DNA of 42,243 nucleotides from Chloroflexota bacterium (GTDB lineage Bacteria > Chloroflexota > Anaerolineae > Anaerolineales > Anaerolineaceae). Numbering within the stretch: the first letter of the stretch is position 1; every line of letters begins with the position of its first letter. A program made the position numbers and the translations under genes. Under the pieces are notes generated by a model. The model made no database searches. It was given only the letters and a program-made list of their open reading frames with translations, and was not told the origin of the DNA. Where the stretch lies: positions 1 through 42,243 of the forward strand of contig JAKQJC010000061.1 of the NCBI GenBank assembly GCA_029561345.1, in the 5' to 3' direction. This document shows positions 25,766 to 33,646 of this stretch, in pieces.

Positions 25766-27118
25766 TTATTTAGCCTCGGCGAGCTTCTGGCGGATGACTT
25801 CTGCCGCCTGTTTGAGGGCAGCATCCACTGCCTGGTTCTCCAGGTAGACCCGTTCCAGAGCCTTGCCCATCTGATCGTTCACATCAGAGCCCACCAGGCC
25901 CCACATGAACGGTTTGGCTCCATCAAGCGCGCCGCGGAAGATGGCCGATGAAGCCGCATTGCTCTTCAGGTAATCGCTGTCCTTCAGAGAAATGCGGGTG
26001 GGAAGGGCGAAGCCGCTTTCCAGTACCTTCATCTGAGAGGCTTCATTGGTGAGGAAATTCACCACGCGCATGGCCGCTTCGGGATTCTTGGTGTTCTTTG
26101 AGATGGAGTAGGACACGGTGAAGATCAGGTTGCCTTCACCCTTGGGACCGGCGGGGGGCAGCACAACGCCGTATTGGGTATCGGGGAACTGCTTGGTCAG
26201 GTAAGGAATTAACCAGCCGCCTTCATACACCATGGCCAGCTGGCCCTTGCCAAACAGGGTACCCTGCCAGCCCTCGCCCAGGTCGGCGGGAATGGCGCCA
26301 ATTTTATTTTTGCGGAAATCGGTGTAGAATTGCGCCGCTTCAGCCACAGCCGGGGTATCGAGGGTGGTGTCGCTGAAATCATCTGACATCACCATGCCGC
26401 CGTTCTGGAAGACAAAGATCGGGAAACGGCCGGCATCAGCCGGGACACCCAGACCGTAGATATTGTTGGCGGGGTCCGAAAGTTTTTCCGCCGCGGCCTT
26501 CAAATCGTCCCAGGTCCAGTCATCGGTGGGTTCCTTGAGGCCGGCTTTTTCGAAGAGGGCTTTATTGTAGAACAGGCCCAGGGTATTGAAATCTTTGGGG
26601 ATGCCGTAGGTCTTGCCATCGGTGGAAAAAGCGTCGATCAAAGAGGGGATGAAGTCATCGCGCTTCATGCCTTCCCTGGCCATCAAATCATCCATGGGCA
26701 GCAGCACATCGTCTTTGGCAAAAGCCGGGTACTGGAAAATATCCATGTAAAAGACATCCGGTTCCACGCCCGAGGCAATGGAAGTCTTCAATTGCTGCCA
26801 GTAGTCACCGGTAATGGGTTCATATTTCACCACAATATCAGGATTGGCCGCGGTGAAATCGAGCAGCAGGCCCTGCAGCAAGGCGGTTTCTTCAGGGCTG
26901 GAGGCCCAGCCTGAAAGGCGCACCACGGCGCGTTCAGCCGGCACTTCCTTCTGAACTTCCACCGTTTCGATCACTTTTTTCTCAACTTCAACTGTTTCAA
27001 CGACTTTCTTCTCAACTTCAATCGTCTTAATCACCTCTTTAACTTCAGGGGTGGCGCAGGCAGAAAGAATCATCGCCGCAATCATCAGCAGCGAGATAAG
27101 GGAGAACAGCTTTTTCAT
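25766..27118 (-). CDS. Sugar ABC transporter extracellular substrate-binding lipoprotein
   Basis: A 450-residue family 1 solute-binding protein. It has a lipoprotein signal peptide (MKKLFSLISLLMIAAMILSA) with lipobox L-S-A-C and lipidated Cys21. Next comes a tether with near-tandem repeats of the form EKKVxETVEV (about residues 29-55), rich in Glu, Lys and Val, probably extended or coiled. The binding domain follows, with VVRLSGWASSPEETALLQGLL, IVVKYEPITGDYWQQLKTSI, LFYNKALFEKAGLKEPTDDW and LAMVYEGGWL, all typical of CUT1 binding proteins. ATG 27118 has GGAGGAG just upstream and gives a clean signal peptide. It would capture the disaccharide for the two permeases downstream. A LacI gene precedes it on the same strand. 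Confidence 0.93.
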   Translation of the reverse strand: MKKLFSLISLLMIAAMILSACATPEVKEVIKTIEVEKKVVETVEVEKKVIETVEVQKEVPAERAVVRLSGWASSPEETALLQGLLLDFTAANPDIVVKYEPITGDYWQQLKTSIASGVEPDVFYMDIFQYPAFAKDDVLLPMDDLMAREGMKRDDFIPSLIDAFSTDGKTYGIPKDFNTLGLFYNKALFEKAGLKEPTDDWTWDDLKAAAEKLSDPANNIYGLGVPADAGRFPIFVFQNGGMVMSDDFSDTTLDTPAVAEAAQFYTDFRKNKIGAIPADLGEGWQGTLFGKGQLAMVYEGGWLIPYLTKQFPDTQYGVVLPPAGPKGEGNLIFTVSYSISKNTKNPEAAMRVVNFLTNEASQMKVLESGFALPTRISLKDSDYLKSNAASSAIFRGALDGAKPFMWGLVGSDVNDQMGKALERVYLENQAVDAALKQAAEVIRQKLAEAK

Positions 27119-27180
27119 GACTCCTCCGGAAAATGGCATGGGTTGTTTTGTTTAATCAATCGCTTATGATATACTTAAAA

Positions 27181-27243
27181 GAACGAAAGGGTCTCGTCCC
27201 TTTGGTTCAGAGCCGCCTTGGATTTGAGCGCCGGGGTGGCTCT
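27181..27243. repeat. Two adjacent inverted repeats upstream of the binding-protein gene
   Basis: First repeat: GAAC-G-AAAGGG (27181-27191), six bases, CCCTTT-G-GTTC (27198-27208). Second: AGAGCCGCC (27209-27217) with GGTGGCTCT (27235-27243), followed on the plus strand by TTTTGAT. They lie between the lacI-type gene and the ABC operon start. A -10-like TATCAT on the minus strand (27171-27166) is just downstream, so the first repeat overlaps the -35 area and could be an operator; the second may be a terminator for lacI. Neither role is certain. Confidence 0.4.
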
Positions 27244-27313
27244 TTTGATACAAATGAGCATCATTTCTCAAGTTTCTTGGCGAAGCTTCACCTCCTGAAC
27301 AGATCGCTTTTCA

Positions 27314-28369
27314 TCACGATACATTTTCAAAACCAGCAAACTGCCCTGTGCTTGAAGCCCTGACCATCAGCTCCGGCTGGTACAGGCTGCAGAGCGGATC
27401 GGGCTGTTCGCCCGTATCCAGCTGGTCCATCAACATTTGAATCAACTGCCGGCCAATCTCCCAGACCGGCTGGCGTAAAGAAGTCAGCGGCGGGTTCAGA
27501 TACTGCACCATCGGGGCATCATCAAAGCCGGTGATGGCCAGGTCCACCCCCACCTGCAGCCCGCGCTCCTGCGCCGCATGCATGGCGCCAATGGCCATGG
27601 CGTCGTTCAAACATACCAGGCCGGTGGGCCGCTGCCCGGGCGGCAGAGCCAGCAGCCGCCGGGTGGCCTTGAAGCCAAAAGAAACCCGCCCCTCGCCGCG
27701 GACCACCCAATCTGGCGGCGGCGTGATTCCAGCTTCCTGCAGCGCCGAGAAATAACCTTCCAGGCGGTTGTTGCCGACCCGCGAATCTTCCGGCCAGGCC
27801 AGGGCGGCAATCTGGCGGTGGCCCTGCTCCAGCAAATGGCGCGTGGCCATGCGTAAACCCGCGCCTCCATCCACATCAATGCAGGGAAAAACCAGCTCTG
27901 GGTTTGAGCGGCCGAAAGCCACAAAGGGGATCTTGTTTTCCAGCAGGCATAAAACCCGTTCATCGTTATATTCCACGCTGGAAATGATGAAGCCGTCCAC
28001 CCGGCCGGTATCAATCAAATCCTGGTAGGCTGCCACTCTTGCCGCCGGATCAGCATGATAGGGAAAGGTCAGCAAGTAGTAGCCGTGCTGCTCTGCCTCT
28101 GTGAACATGCTCTGTAAAAACTGGTCAAGAATGGGGTTGGCCTGATCGCGAGGCGAGGGCGGCCACGAATAAGCCAGGGTATAGCTGCGGTTTGAGCGCA
28201 AACTGCGGGCTGTGTGGCTCGGGCGGTAACCCAGGTCATGAATGGCTTTGCGTATGCGTGCTTCAGTTTCGGGAGTCACCTGGGCTTTGCCCGTGATGAC
28301 TTTTGAAACCGTCTGGTAACTGACGCCTGCCTGTTGGGCCACTTCTTTAATGGTCACGCGTTTTGCCAT
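27314..28369 (-). CDS. LacI-family transcriptional regulator
   Basis: A 351-residue repressor. The N-terminal helix-turn-helix and hinge are plain: VTIKEVAQQAGVSYQTVSKV followed by TPETEARIRKAIHDLGYRPS. The rest is a periplasmic-binding-protein-like sugar sensor domain with DGFIISSVEYNDERVLCLL, VCLNDAMAIGAMHAAQERGL and AITGFDDAPMVQYLNPPLTSL, all expected in LacI/GalR proteins. It stands directly upstream of the sugar ABC-phosphorylase operon on the same strand, so it probably controls that operon with the disaccharide or a glucose phosphate as effector. A palindromic operator lies in its own promoter, implying autoregulation. Confidence 0.94.
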   Translation of the reverse strand: MAKRVTIKEVAQQAGVSYQTVSKVITGKAQVTPETEARIRKAIHDLGYRPSHTARSLRSNRSYTLAYSWPPSPRDQANPILDQFLQSMFTEAEQHGYYLLTFPYHADPAARVAAYQDLIDTGRVDGFIISSVEYNDERVLCLLENKIPFVAFGRSNPELVFPCIDVDGGAGLRMATRHLLEQGHRQIAALAWPEDSRVGNNRLEGYFSALQEAGITPPPDWVVRGEGRVSFGFKATRRLLALPPGQRPTGLVCLNDAMAIGAMHAAQERGLQVGVDLAITGFDDAPMVQYLNPPLTSLRQPVWEIGRQLIQMLMDQLDTGEQPDPLCSLYQPELMVRASSTGQFAGFENVS

Positions 28370-28392
28370 GCTGTTGATCTCCTCCGGGTTTA

Positions 28393-28416
28393 GCGAACGT
28401 TCGTGCGAACGTTCGC
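28393..28416. promoter_or_regulatory. Double palindromic operator (CGAACGTTCG x2)
   Basis: Two copies of the perfect palindrome CGAACGTTCG, at 28394-28403 and 28406-28415, are separated by TG and flanked by G and C, so the whole 24 bases are nearly self-complementary. The central CG flanked by A/T-rich half sites is typical of LacI-family operators. It covers the expected transcription start of the lacI-type gene. Confidence 0.75.
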
Positions 28417-28420
28417 ATTA

Positions 28421-28450
28421 ACTATACAATATTCAGGCCTGTTTTGTCAA
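28421..28450 (-). promoter_or_regulatory. Promoter of the LacI-type gene (TTGACA-18-TATAGT)
   Basis: On the minus strand a consensus TTGACA (28450-28445) and TATAGT (28426-28421) are 18 bases apart. The start of transcription would fall about seven bases later, inside the palindromic operator, so bound repressor should block it. Confidence 0.75.
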
Positions 28451-28561
28451 GAGGCAATTTTTCACTTTTCCCCGCCTGAGAAATACTTCCTAAAGCATTT
28501 TCGCCCGGCTGGTTAGAATACAGATAGAAAAACCTGTCTCACCAGCCATAAGGAGGTTGCC

Positions 28562-29440
28562 ATGATCCTGCCCCGTGTCTATTTTCTGCGCGATAACGAA
28601 CAGCTGCTGATCGAACGCCTGACTCAGCGTTCCGTCATCAACGGCCCTGCCGTGGCGTTCACCCATCCGCTGGACCGGGCCGTGGTGCGCGAAGCCATCC
28701 GCCTCACTGCCCGGCAGTATCTTCTGCTGGAAGACCTGCTCACCGGCGAGCGGCGCATCGAACGCGGTCCAGGGCTGGTTTTTCAGCAGGCCAATGAGCT
28801 GACCATCAAACTCTGCGACGCGGTGACCCTCGAAAAAAACGACTATCTGCTCATTCGCGATACCCTCAGCGGCGAATTAAAAACTGTGCGCGGGCCGCGC
28901 CTGTTCTTTCCCGCTGCTGATGAGGAAATCATCGAGAAGCGCCGCGCCATCCCTCTGAAGGCCAACCAGTACCTGCGCATCATGGATCAGACCACCGGCA
29001 ATATCCGGATTGAACGCGGCGAGGCCCTGGTTTTTCTGGAGCCCGCCGAGAAGGAAATAAAAGGTGTCAAAGATGGCGTCAATATCGACCAGCACAATGC
29101 CGCCATTGTCCTCGACACCTGCACCGGCCAGTTGGAACTGATCCAGACGCCCCAGCTTTTCATCCCTGAGGCTTACCAGGAAGTGGTCAGCATGATCAAA
29201 CGCATTTGCCTCGAAGCTCACGAAACCGTCGTCATCCGCGACCCTGAAGGCCGCTTCATCTTCCGCCGCGGCACCGACGTCGAACCGTCCTTCTTCCTGC
29301 CACCCTACCATGAACTGGTGACCTTCACCTGGTCCACCGGTCTGACCAAAGACCAGCGCAACTTTCGCATCGAGCGCATCGATTCCCGTCCCAAGTTCAT
29401 GGCCTACGGCTTTGAAGCCCGCACCCGCGACAATGTTTAA
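28562..29440 (+). CDS. Bacterial major vault protein-like protein, repeat region (N-terminal part)
   Basis: A 292-residue protein made of six repeats of about 42 residues, each of the form 'xxNxYLLIxDxxTGExxxxRGPxLFFPxxxEExxxxxxAIxL'. Equivalent positions include Tyr53/Tyr95/Tyr137, Asp58/100/142/185/227 and Gly62/104/146/189/230. The pattern matches the wall repeats of eukaryotic major vault protein (MVP): EIIEKRRAIPLKANQYLRI resembles the MVP stretch EVVEERQAIPLDENEGIYV, and GPRLFFPAADEE is a typical repeat end. The last part (FIFRRGTDVEPSFFLPPY to AYGFEARTRDNV) leads into the shoulder domain, which is encoded in the same frame after a TAA stop. AGGAGG stands five bases before the ATG. No signal peptide or membrane segment. 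Whether this part is made alone, by readthrough or not at all is unknown. Confidence 0.8.
   Translation: MILPRVYFLRDNEQLLIERLTQRSVINGPAVAFTHPLDRAVVREAIRLTARQYLLLEDLLTGERRIERGPGLVFQQANELTIKLCDAVTLEKNDYLLIRDTLSGELKTVRGPRLFFPAADEEIIEKRRAIPLKANQYLRIMDQTTGNIRIERGEALVFLEPAEKEIKGVKDGVNIDQHNAAIVLDTCTGQLELIQTPQLFIPEAYQEVVSMIKRICLEAHETVVIRDPEGRFIFRRGTDVEPSFFLPPYHELVTFTWSTGLTKDQRNFRIERIDSRPKFMAYGFEARTRDNV
29438..29440 (+). other. In-frame TAA splitting the vault-like gene
   Basis: The codons around the stop read V-stop-L-K-M-E-I-S-F-F-W, and both halves are in the same frame. The stop sits where the shoulder domain of an SPFH/MVP-like protein would continue (RDNV, one residue, then LKMEISFFW). A single base change of a GAA, CAA or AAA codon would create it. 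There is no good ribosome-binding site before the following ATG (29447). Confidence 0.8.
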
Positions 29441-29446
29441 CTTAAG

Positions 29447-30124
29447 ATGGAAATTTCCTTCTTCTGGCAGATTGTGGATGTGGAGGCGATGGTCATGGCC
29501 ACCGATGATGTGCCAGGTGATATCTGCTTCCATGCCCGCAGCGGCATCCTGCAGTCCATCTCTCAGGTGACCCTCGAAACCTTCCTTGATACCTTCAACA
29601 GCCTCATCCACGATGCTGTGCTGGGCCACGACGACCCCTTTTACGCCGGCCGGGGCGTGCGCCTGCACGCCGTGGAGGTGCGTTCGGTCACCTGCAAAGA
29701 TCCCGACACCAACCGCATTCTGCAGGATATCATCCGCGAAACCACCGGGCGCATCAGCCGCCTGCAAAAACAGCAGGGAGAATCTGAAATTCTGCTGCAG
29801 CAGCGCGAAAACGAAAACGAGATCATGCTCAAGCAGCTCGCCGGAGAAATTGAAGCCGAAAGTCTGCGCGCCCGCCTGCTGGAAGCGCGGGTGGAAAATG
29901 ACCGGCGCGCCGCCCTCACAGCCGGCGAAGCAGAAGCCCTGCAGGTGCGCGCCTTCTTCGACAGCCTGGGCGACGGCCTGACCAATGAGCAAAAAACTGC
30001 CCTCTTCAACACCCTGCGCAAACAGGATGCCATCGAAGCCCTCAGCCAGGGCACGGCCCAGATGTATTTCACGCCCGCTGATATTGACCTGAGCATTGAA
30101 ACCAGAAACACCCCGCGAACCTGA
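29447..30124 (+). CDS. Bacterial major vault protein-like protein, shoulder and cap-helix region (C-terminal part)
   Basis: A 225-residue continuation of the preceding frame. Residues 1-80 (MEISFFWQIVDVEAMVM... to VRLHAVEVRSV) match the SPFH-like shoulder domain of MVP in layout: a strand with FFWQI, a helix with QVTLETFLDTFNSLIHDAVL, and a strand with GVRLHAVEVRSV. Residues ~86-175 form a long charged helix (ILQDIIRETTGRISRLQKQQ, then Glu/Gln/Leu-rich heptads) corresponding to the MVP cap helix, followed by a short tail with TNEQKTALFNTLRKQDAIEA. An SPFH/band-7 protein is the closest alternative, but these normally begin with a membrane anchor, which is absent. The ATG has only a weak ribosome-binding site, so the natural product is probably the joined ~520-residue protein. 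A terminator follows. Confidence 0.75.
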   Translation: MEISFFWQIVDVEAMVMATDDVPGDICFHARSGILQSISQVTLETFLDTFNSLIHDAVLGHDDPFYAGRGVRLHAVEVRSVTCKDPDTNRILQDIIRETTGRISRLQKQQGESEILLQQRENENEIMLKQLAGEIEAESLRARLLEARVENDRRAALTAGEAEALQVRAFFDSLGDGLTNEQKTALFNTLRKQDAIEALSQGTAQMYFTPADIDLSIETRNTPRT

Positions 30125-30146
30125 AAAAAACAGGTTATTATGAGCC

Positions 30147-30182
30147 AACAGGCGCACCCCATTCACCGGGTGCGCCTGTTTC
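30147..30182 (+). terminator. Terminator after the vault-like gene
   Basis: A perfect 13-bp stem, AACAGGCGCACCC (30147-30159) with GGGTGCGCCTGTT (30168-30180), an eight-base loop and then TTC. The T-run is short, yet position and stem strength fit the end of the vault-like transcript. Confidence 0.7.
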
Positions 30183-30286
30183 ATGCACCTCCCCCGCCAG
30201 CCGTTCAAAAACAGCCCTTCTGCCCTGAGGTCTCCCGCCTGATTGATGGTAAAATGAAAGGGAAGTTTTCTGAGGAGGATTTCTCT

Positions 30287-31504
30287 ATGCCTGAAGCTGT
30301 CATTATTGATGCCATCCGCACCCCCATCGGGGCCCTGGGCGGGGCGCTCTCTGCCGTGCGGCCGGATGATATGGCCGCCCTGGTGCTGCGCACCCTGGTT
30401 GAACGCAACCACCTCGACCCGGCCGATATCGAAGAAGTGATCATGGGCTGCGCCAACCAGGCCGGTGAAGATAACCGCAACGTGGCGCGCATGGCCGCCC
30501 TGCTGGCCGGCCTGCCGGTGGAAGTGCCCGCCATCACCGTTAACCGCCTGTGCGCCAGCGGCCTCAGCGCCATCAACCTGGCCGCGCGCGCCATCCGCGC
30601 TGGCGACGGCGACCTGTACCTGGCGGGCGGCGTGGAAAGCATGAGCCGCGCCCCCTATTCCCTGCCCAAGGCCGAACAGGGCTTCCCCTTTGGCAATCTC
30701 ACCGCCTACGATACCGCCCTGGGCTGGCGCTACCCCAACCCGCGTATGGCTGAACTGTACGGCACCGAAGCGATGGGCGAAACCGCCGAAAACATCGCCG
30801 CCCTCACCGGCATCACCCGCGAAGCGCAGGATGCCTTTGCCGCTGAGAGCCACCGCCGCGCCATCGCCGCCCAGGATGCCGGCCTGTTTGACGCCGAAAT
30901 CATCCCGGTGCCCGTGCCGCAGAAAAAGGGCGATCCCATCCGGGTGACCAAAGATGAACGTCCGCGCCGCGATACCACCGTTGAAAGCCTGGCCCGCCTG
31001 CGGCCTTCCTTCCGCAAAGATGGCTCCGTGACCGCCGGCAACGCCACCGCCCTGAATGACGGCGCCTGCGCCCTGCTCATCACCAGCGCCGAAAAGGCCC
31101 GCCAGCTCAACCTCAAACCCCTGGCGCGCATTGTTTCCGGCGCTTCCGCCGGGGTTCCGCCGCGCATCATGGGCATGGGGCCGGTTCCGGCCACCCGCAA
31201 AGCCCTCCAGCGCGCCGGCCTGCAGGTCTCTGACCTGGGCCTGGTCGAACTGAACGAAGCCTTTGCCGTGCAGGCCCTGGCGGTGATGGCTGAACTGGGC
31301 CTGCCCCACAGCATCACCAATGTTAACGGCGGCGCCATCGCCCTCGGCCACCCCCTGGGCTGCTCTGGCGCGCGCATCCTCACCACCCTCCTGCACGAAA
31401 TGGGCCGCCGCGCCCCTGAAAAACAGGGACCCTTCTACGGCCTCGCCACCCTCTGCGTGGGCGTGGGCCAGGGCGAATCGATCGTGGTGGAATGGCTGGG
31501 CTAG
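30287..31504 (+). CDS. Acetyl-CoA acetyltransferase (thiolase)
   Basis: A 405-residue thiolase of the AtoB/FadA/PcaF family, which condenses two acetyl-CoA or cleaves a 3-ketoacyl-CoA. The nucleophile is Cys89 in [12 protein letters not shown], and the second site is His355 in [14 protein letters not shown] with Cys390 in TLCVGVGQG, all in normal places. [19 protein letters not shown] is the standard N terminus and fixes the start at 30287, with GAGGAG about nine bases upstream; the longer upstream frame overlaps the terminator and is not used. The short-chain biosynthetic and the degradative (3-oxoadipyl-CoA) types cannot be separated here. The next gene starts inside its last codons. Confidence 0.94.
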   Translation: MPEAVIIDAIRTPIGALGGALSAVRPDDMAALVLRTLVERNHLDPADIEEVIMGCANQAGEDNRNVARMAALLAGLPVEVPAITVNRLCASGLSAINLAARAIRAGDGDLYLAGGVESMSRAPYSLPKAEQGFPFGNLTAYDTALGWRYPNPRMAELYGTEAMGETAENIAALTGITREAQDAFAAESHRRAIAAQDAGLFDAEIIPVPVPQKKGDPIRVTKDERPRRDTTVESLARLRPSFRKDGSVTAGNATALNDGACALLITSAEKARQLNLKPLARIVSGASAGVPPRIMGMGPVPATRKALQRAGLQVSDLGLVELNEAFAVQALAVMAELGLPHSITNVNGGAIALGHPLGCSGARILTTLLHEMGRRAPEKQGPFYGLATLCVGVGQGESIVVEWLG

Positions 31505-32487
31505 CCCTCGTCACCGGCGCAGCGGGCTTTCTGGGCGGCGCGCTTTGCCGCACCTTGCTGGCTGAAGGCTGGCGGGTGCGTGCTCTGCACCGCCCCACCA
31601 GCTCCCTGCGCCAGCTTGAAGGGCTGGATTTTGAAGCGGTCACCGGCGATCTCACCCAGCCCGATACCATCCACCAGGCCATGAAAGGTGTGGAAGTGGT
31701 TTTCCACACCGCCGCCCTGCTTGAAAACAGCGACCCCGGCCGGCTTTATACCGTCAACGTGGAAGGCACCCGCGCCGTGCTGAAGGCTGCCCACGAGGCT
31801 GGCGTGCGCCGCGTGGTGCACACCAGCACGGTGGCCGTGCTGGGCATGCCCGAAAAAGGCCCCGGCTCGGCTGTGCCGGCCCCCATCGATGAAAACCATG
31901 CCTTCAACCTGCCGCCCGCCCGCTGGCCTTATGGCTATGCCAAATACCTTGCCGAGCTTGAAGTGCAGAAAGCCGTGGCCGGCGGGCTCGACGCCGTCAT
32001 CGTCAACCCCAGCCTCATCACCGGCCCCGGCGATGTGTACCGCAAGGAATCTGCCATCATCGTCCAGGCTGCCCGCGGCCGCCTGCCCGCCCGCATTGCC
32101 CCGCCCGGCGGCATCAATGTGGTGCACATCAACGATGTCTGCGCCGGACACCTGGCCGCCCTGCAGCATGGGCAAACCGGCCAGCGCTACATTCTCGCCG
32201 GGCAAAACATCACCCATTTTGAATACCTGCGCCTGACCGCTGAAATCACCGGCGCCCCGCCGCCGCGTTCCATTGCTCCCGCCTGGATCTTCCGCGCCAT
32301 GGCCTTCTTTTCCCGCATTGGCCAGCGTTTCATGTCCATGCCGCTTGGTCCCACCGAGCTGAACATGGCTGGAACCTATTTTTATTACAAAACCGCCCAC
32401 CCCCTGCCCACGCCAGAGCCTGCCCCTGCCCGCCAGGCCATTGAAGATGCCTGGCAGTGGTTCAAAAACGAGGGAGCGCTGTCTTGA
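31492..32487 (+). CDS. NAD-dependent epimerase/dehydratase (extended SDR, dihydroflavonol reductase-like)
   Basis: A 331-residue extended short-chain dehydrogenase/reductase. The nucleotide-binding loop is [12 protein letters not shown] at the N terminus, [15 protein letters not shown] follows as the cofactor-specificity strand (an Arg there hints at NADP), [12 protein letters not shown] is the conserved HxAA motif and [14 protein letters not shown] carries the catalytic Tyr-x3-Lys. The pattern is nearest to the dihydroflavonol-4-reductase/nucleoside-diphosphate-sugar epimerase group (also called hopanoid-associated sugar epimerase-like in some genomes), so the substrate is open. The ATG overlaps the end of the thiolase gene by 13 bases, which suggests translational coupling. 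Confidence 0.87.
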   Translation: MAGLALVTGAAGFLGGALCRTLLAEGWRVRALHRPTSSLRQLEGLDFEAVTGDLTQPDTIHQAMKGVEVVFHTAALLENSDPGRLYTVNVEGTRAVLKAAHEAGVRRVVHTSTVAVLGMPEKGPGSAVPAPIDENHAFNLPPARWPYGYAKYLAELEVQKAVAGGLDAVIVNPSLITGPGDVYRKESAIIVQAARGRLPARIAPPGGINVVHINDVCAGHLAALQHGQTGQRYILAGQNITHFEYLRLTAEITGAPPPRSIAPAWIFRAMAFFSRIGQRFMSMPLGPTELNMAGTYFYYKTAHPLPTPEPAPARQAIEDAWQWFKNEGALS

Positions 32488-32526
32488 GCGGCTTTTATCA
32501 TTTGTATTGTTGATGAGGAGATTTTT

Positions 32527-33570
32527 ATGACACAGCTCGATTTTCCCCACCGCCGCTGGAACCCGCTGACTTCCGAATGGGTGCTGGTTTCGCCCCACCG
32601 CGCCCGCCGTCCCTGGCTGGGCCAGGTTGAGAAGACCCCGCCCGACAACCTGCCGCAATACGACCCCACCTGCTATCTCTGCCCCGGCAACACTCGCAAC
32701 ACCGGGCAGGTCAACCCGCCTTACAGCCAGACCTTCACGTTTGACAACGACTTTGCCGCCTTGCTGGGTCCCGAAAGCGCCCAGGGCGAATTGCCTCCCG
32801 AAAGCCCGCTTTTCCGCGCCAGCCCGGCTTCCGGCATCTGCCGCGTGGTATGCTTCTCACCCCGCCACGACCTGACCCTGCCCGAACTGTCGCAGATTGA
32901 AGCTGAAGCCGTCATCCGCACCTGGAGCGACCAGACGGCAGAACTGGCCGCCAAAGATTTCATCCATTACGTGCAGGTGTTTGAAAACAAAGGCGCCGTG
33001 ATGGGCTGCTCGAACCCCCACCCGCACAGCCAGATCTGGGCATCTTCCTATGTTCCCAATGAACCGCAAAAAGAACGCGACGCCCAGGCCGGTTACCTGA
33101 AACAGCACGGTCACTGCCTGCTCTGCGACCTGATGGAAGCTGAACACAAAGACGGCAGCCGCATTGTGGCGCAAAACGACCATTTTACCGCCATTGTGCC
33201 CTTCTGGGCCATCTGGCCGTTTGAGCTGCTGGTGGTTTCGCACCGCCACTGCGCCTCGCTCCCCGAACTTGCCCCCGCCGAGGTCAGCGGCCTGGCCGAT
33301 ATCATGCGCCGCGTCACCGCCCGCTACGATAACCTTTTTGAGATCTCCTTCCCCTACTCCATGGGTTTCCACCAGCAGCCCTGCAACGGCCAGGCCGATG
33401 AAGGCTGGCACCTGCATGCGCATTTCTACCCGCCCCTGTTGCGCTCGGCCACCGTGCGCAAGTTTATGGTTGGTTATGAAATGCTGGCCATGCCCCAGCG
33501 CGACCTGACCCCCGAAACAGCCGCCGCCCGCCTGCGCGATCTGAGCGAAGTGCATTACAAAACAAAATAA
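32527..33570 (+). CDS. galT: Galactose-1-phosphate uridylyltransferase
   Basis: A 347-residue HIT-superfamily enzyme of the Leloir pathway that swaps UMP between UDP-glucose and galactose 1-phosphate. The zinc ligands Cys49 and Cys52 are in CYLCPGN, and the nucleophile is His167 in the signature [11 protein letters not shown] (HPH). [22 protein letters not shown] is the typical N terminus, and SMGFHQQP plus [12 protein letters not shown] the typical C-terminal part. GAGGAG stands about seven bases before the ATG. No galK or galM is beside it; the upstream SDR is not a clear GalE. A shared terminator follows. Confidence 0.95.
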   Translation: MTQLDFPHRRWNPLTSEWVLVSPHRARRPWLGQVEKTPPDNLPQYDPTCYLCPGNTRNTGQVNPPYSQTFTFDNDFAALLGPESAQGELPPESPLFRASPASGICRVVCFSPRHDLTLPELSQIEAEAVIRTWSDQTAELAAKDFIHYVQVFENKGAVMGCSNPHPHSQIWASSYVPNEPQKERDAQAGYLKQHGHCLLCDLMEAEHKDGSRIVAQNDHFTAIVPFWAIWPFELLVVSHRHCASLPELAPAEVSGLADIMRRVTARYDNLFEISFPYSMGFHQQPCNGQADEGWHLHAHFYPPLLRSATVRKFMVGYEMLAMPQRDLTPETAAARLRDLSEVHYKTK

Positions 33571-33588
33571 ATTTTCCCCTGCTGATCA

Positions 33589-33625
33589 AAAAAGGCTTCC
33601 AGGTGATGCACCTGGAAGCCTTTTT
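33589..33625. terminator. Bidirectional terminator between galT and the chemoreceptor gene
   Basis: A perfect 17-bp stem (33589-33605 with 33609-33625) and a three-base ATG loop, with an A-run on its left and a T-run on its right. It can end galT on the plus strand and the chemoreceptor gene on the minus strand. Confidence 0.9.
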
Positions 33626-33646
33626 CATTGCATCCGCGCCGGGGGG

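Noticed and set aside
27181..27243. The paired hairpins as a riboswitch or tRNA-like structure
   Set aside because: No conserved riboswitch core or tRNA cloverleaf can be built; they fit an operator or terminator better.
30140..30286. The longer thiolase start at 30140
   Set aside because: It would place the terminator hairpin inside the gene and add a non-conserved Pro-rich leader; the ATG at 30287 has a GAGGAG site and the family N terminus.
28877..31396. A 839-codon open frame on the minus strand, antisense to the vault-like and thiolase genes
   Set aside because: Its product is low in normal domain signals and very rich in Gly, Ala, His and Phe, as expected for the complement of GC-rich coding DNA; it crosses two well-supported genes and a terminator.
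31501..32658. A 385-codon minus-strand open frame opposite the SDR and galT genes
   Set aside because: Antisense shadow of two genes with full catalytic motifs; the translation is Gly/His/Gln-rich with no recognisable fold.
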